Below are positions 62,347 through 64,000 of a stretch of DNA of 64,000 nucleotides, piece after piece; the first letter of the stretch is position 1, and every line of letters begins with the position of its first letter. The stretch comes from Mucilaginibacter roseus (GTDB lineage: Bacteria > Bacteroidota > Bacteroidia > Sphingobacteriales > Sphingobacteriaceae), in assembly GCF_021215455.1 (NCBI RefSeq), contig NZ_JAJPWV010000004.1:62001-126000 (forward strand), read 5' to 3'. The translations under genes were made by a program, and so were the position numbers. The notes below the pieces were generated by a model. It was not told the origin of the DNA, searched no databases, and saw nothing but the letters and a program-made list of their open reading frames with translations.

Positions 62347-62832
62347 ATGAGGCAAAAATTTACTCTTAATAATTTATGGTTTATCGTGATCGCAATAGCG
62401 GTGACCATGAATTTTGCTTTTGCAGAAACAACAGCTTCCCAGGATAGCCTTATCCTTAAAAAAAAGAACAAAACATCGTACCTGAAAAGCGGCTTACCTT
62501 TTACGCTGCCGCCGCTTAAACCAGGCACCGTATCAACAACCAAGCTTAGCGTTAACCGTCAGGATGATAAGCTGCTCAGCAACGTGCAAATTTATCCTAA
62601 CCCGGTAACAGATCAGATCAACCTAAGGTATGACTTGTCGCGCAACAGCAACGTGACTATAAAAATTGTAGATATGCTGGGTAATGATGTAGCCACTATC
62701 TTCTCGCAGCATGTTAGCTCCGGCGATCAAAAATTCACTTACATCATCAACAACAAGTTGAGCCGCGGCTTTTACTTCCTGCGCATCATAGCCGGCACCG
62801 AGTCAACTATCAAGAGGCTTTCTGTTCTTTAG
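62347..62832 (+). CDS. Small secreted protein consisting almost only of a T9SS type A sorting domain
   Basis: The 161-residue protein has a signal peptide (~1-26, ending FAFA), a basic Lys/Ser linker (~27-75), and a complete type IX sorting domain over ~78-161. The domain shows VQIYPNPVTDQINLRYDLSR, then NVTIKIVDMLGNDVATIF, RGFYFLRIIAGTESTIKRL. There is no catalytic cargo domain, so after secretion and processing the mature part would be about 50 residues. It could be a decoy, a regulator of the T9SS or a remnant of a larger protein. It is monocistronic with a strong promoter. Confidence 0.88.
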   Translation: MRQKFTLNNLWFIVIAIAVTMNFAFAETTASQDSLILKKKNKTSYLKSGLPFTLPPLKPGTVSTTKLSVNRQDDKLLSNVQIYPNPVTDQINLRYDLSRNSNVTIKIVDMLGNDVATIFSQHVSSGDQKFTYIINNKLSRGFYFLRIIAGTESTIKRLSVL

Positions 62833-62834
62833 GC

Positions 62835-62973
62835 ATTGTTTTTTCAGTCATTGGACATTAGCCATTTTCTTATGACATCTGCTTACTACTCGCAAAATTT
62901 CACGATCACTATTCATCAATAACTGATCGCCAAATCCTCACAATTCACCACTTACCATTAACCACAATTTACT
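62835..62973. repeat. Low-complexity intergenic repeat upstream of the FAH gene
   Basis: The gap consists of TCAGTCATTGGACATTAGCC and CACGATCACTATTCATCAATAAC, AATTCACCACTTACCATTAACC words. No gene is seen. It is the fifth such gap and abuts the FAH promoter element. Confidence 0.55.
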
Positions 62974-62981
62974 TAGCTTTG
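62974..62981 (+). promoter_or_regulatory. -7 element (TAGCTTTG) of the FAH-family gene
   Basis: TAGCTTTG matches TAnnTTTG and lies 22 nt before the ATG at 63004. The low-complexity DNA upstream shows no clear -33 box. Confidence 0.45.
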
Positions 62982-63003
62982 GCGCTTCACCACATTTACT
63001 GTT

Positions 63004-63615
63004 ATGAAGATTATTGCCATTGGGCGCAACTACGCCGAGCATGCCAGGGAACTGAACAACCCGGTGCCAACCACCCCGGTTATATTTATGAAACCGGATA
63101 CCGCGTTGCTTAAGGATAATAAGCCGTTTTATCATCCTGAATTTAGTGAGGATGTGCATTATGAAACCGAACTGGTTTTAAAAATCTGCAAGGAAGGCAA
63201 ACACATCAGCGAAAAGTTCGCGGCTAATTATTATAATGAAATTGGCCTGGGTATTGACTTTACCGCCCGTGATATTCAATCAAAACATAAAGAAAAAGGT
63301 TTGCCATGGGAGCTGGCCAAAAGTTTTGACGGCTCGGCGCCCATCAGTAATTTCCTTCCGAAGGATAAGTTTGCCGATCTGTATAACATCAATTTCAGCC
63401 TGAAAATAAATGGTGAAAATCGTCAGGCGGGCAACACAAACAACCTGCTTTTTTCGTTTGAACGTATCATCGCGTTTGTATCACAATACATCACCCTAAA
63501 AAAAGGCGACCTAATTTTTACCGGCACCCCTGAAGGCGTGGGCCGCGTAGCCATAGGCGATCACCTGGAAGGGTTTATTGAAGGTGAACAAATGCTTGAT
63601 TTTTACGTGAAATAA
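63004..63615 (+). CDS. Fumarylacetoacetate hydrolase (FAH) family protein
   Basis: The 203-residue protein has the FAH fold. Metal-binding glutamates fall in EDVHYETELVLKICKEGK (~50-65), and GIDFTARDIQSKHKEKGLPWELAKSFDGSAP is the conserved central block. KGDLIFTGTPEGVGRV lies near the C-terminus. Compact members of about 200-220 residues act as acylpyruvases or oxaloacetate decarboxylases; the substrate is not determined here. It is followed by an M23 peptidase gene after 6 nt, probably cotranscribed. Confidence 0.92.
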   Translation: MKIIAIGRNYAEHARELNNPVPTTPVIFMKPDTALLKDNKPFYHPEFSEDVHYETELVLKICKEGKHISEKFAANYYNEIGLGIDFTARDIQSKHKEKGLPWELAKSFDGSAPISNFLPKDKFADLYNINFSLKINGENRQAGNTNNLLFSFERIIAFVSQYITLKKGDLIFTGTPEGVGRVAIGDHLEGFIEGEQMLDFYVK

Positions 63616-63621
63616 AAACGG

Positions 63622-64000
63622 ATGATATTAAAAAAACTTACGCTACTGGCAACCGGACTATTAATTTGCGGCAGCGCCGGAGCGCAAAACATTATACAAA
63701 ACAACTTTTACCCTAAAGATATTTTTCGTTACCCGCTTGATCTGCCGCCCAGTACGGCAGGCTCATTCGGCGAGTTGCGGCCTAACCACTTCCACTCCGG
63801 CCTCGATTTTAAGACTAACCAGCGCACCGGCTATCCCATCTATTCTATTATGGACGGCTTTGTATCGCGCCTCCGCATACAGTACGGCGGCTTCGGCAGG
63901 GCGGTTTATATTACGCATCCTAATGGCTTTACTTCGGTTTACGGGCACCTGGAAAAGTTTAGCCCGGAGATAGAGGCTCTGATACGTGACTACCAAAATA
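63622..64000 (+). CDS. M23-family metallopeptidase, 5' part only
   Basis: The gene starts at ATG 63622 and runs off the right edge after about 126 codons. The product has a signal peptide (MILKKLTLLATGLLICGSAGAQ), then RYPLDLPPSTAGSFGELRPNHFHSG-type sequence ending in HFHSGLDF, where His and Asp of the HxxxD zinc motif lie near residues 54-58, and VYGHLE near 106. LytM-type peptidases cut peptidoglycan cross-links in the periplasm. The C-terminal part, including any further domain, is outside the window. Confidence 0.9.
   Translation, partial: MILKKLTLLATGLLICGSAGAQNIIQNNFYPKDIFRYPLDLPPSTAGSFGELRPNHFHSGLDFKTNQRTGYPIYSIMDGFVSRLRIQYGGFGRAVYITHPNGFTSVYGHLEKFSPEIEALIRDYQN

Overview
The window is a stretch of chromosome from a Bacteroidota bacterium, most likely family Sphingobacteriaceae (Mucilaginibacter or Pedobacter type). 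This placement is inferred from Bacteroidota-specific families (DUF4294, DUF4783, DUF6089, PorT, a type IX sorting domain, bacillithiol deacetylase BshB1, a long PurF), from repeated TAnnTTTG promoter elements, and from the lack of strong Shine-Dalgarno sequences. Nearly everything is housekeeping DNA. I see no phage, IS element, CRISPR array, rRNA or tRNA.

Layout. 1-7 kb: DUF3050 protein (cut by the left edge), a CREST-superfamily membrane protein, fmt, a NamZ-type muramidase, a LolC/E-type permease, a class IV aminotransferase and an RluD-type pseudouridine synthase. 7-24 kb: ACC deaminase/desulfhydrase-like enzyme, lysine 6-transaminase, the DUF4294-GPx-bshB1 operon, a bifunctional (p)ppGpp synthetase/hydrolase, a Fur-family regulator, purA, pabB, DUF2071, an M48 lipoprotein, plsY, nadC, DUF4783, gpmI, a lipoprotein and a TPR protein. 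24-36 kb: lon, LpxR, arfB, cmk, dCMP deaminase, a sugar MFS transporter, LysE, purF, an acyltransferase and amt. 37-45 kb: the membrane half of complex I, nuoH to nuoN on the minus strand, with no nuoA-G beside it. 45-54.5 kb: the envelope cluster murI, two ompH/skp genes, bamA, uppS, exbD, DUF6089, nadK, a CBS protein and an alpha/beta hydrolase. 54.5-64 kb: yqeY, an SDR enzyme, porT-ubiE, a Gfo/Idh/MocA enzyme with a DUF1080 protein, kup, a protein consisting almost only of a T9SS sorting domain, an FAH-family hydrolase and a truncated M23 peptidase.

Functional links. bamA, both Skp-like chaperones, uppS, murI, the NamZ-like and M23 enzymes and LpxR all serve the envelope. porT and the T9SS-tailed protein belong to type IX secretion. 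pabB and the class IV aminotransferase could together make p-aminobenzoate. purA and purF belong to purine synthesis, cmk and dCMP deaminase to pyrimidine supply.

The most interesting signals are in the DNA between genes. (i) Six genes carry a TAnnTTTG -7 element only 4-5 nt before the start codon, which implies leaderless transcripts and corrects several starts; in two of them the element sits in or just after the U-tract of the preceding terminator. (ii) Five intergenic gaps hold degenerate low-complexity DNA built from ACTAATCACTATTCAC-like words, one of them between nuoH and nuoI. (iii) Perfect palindromes occur at convergent gene ends and operator-like inverted repeats lie upstream of lat, lon and the ACC deaminase-like gene. 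I found no clear-cut new multi-gene system.
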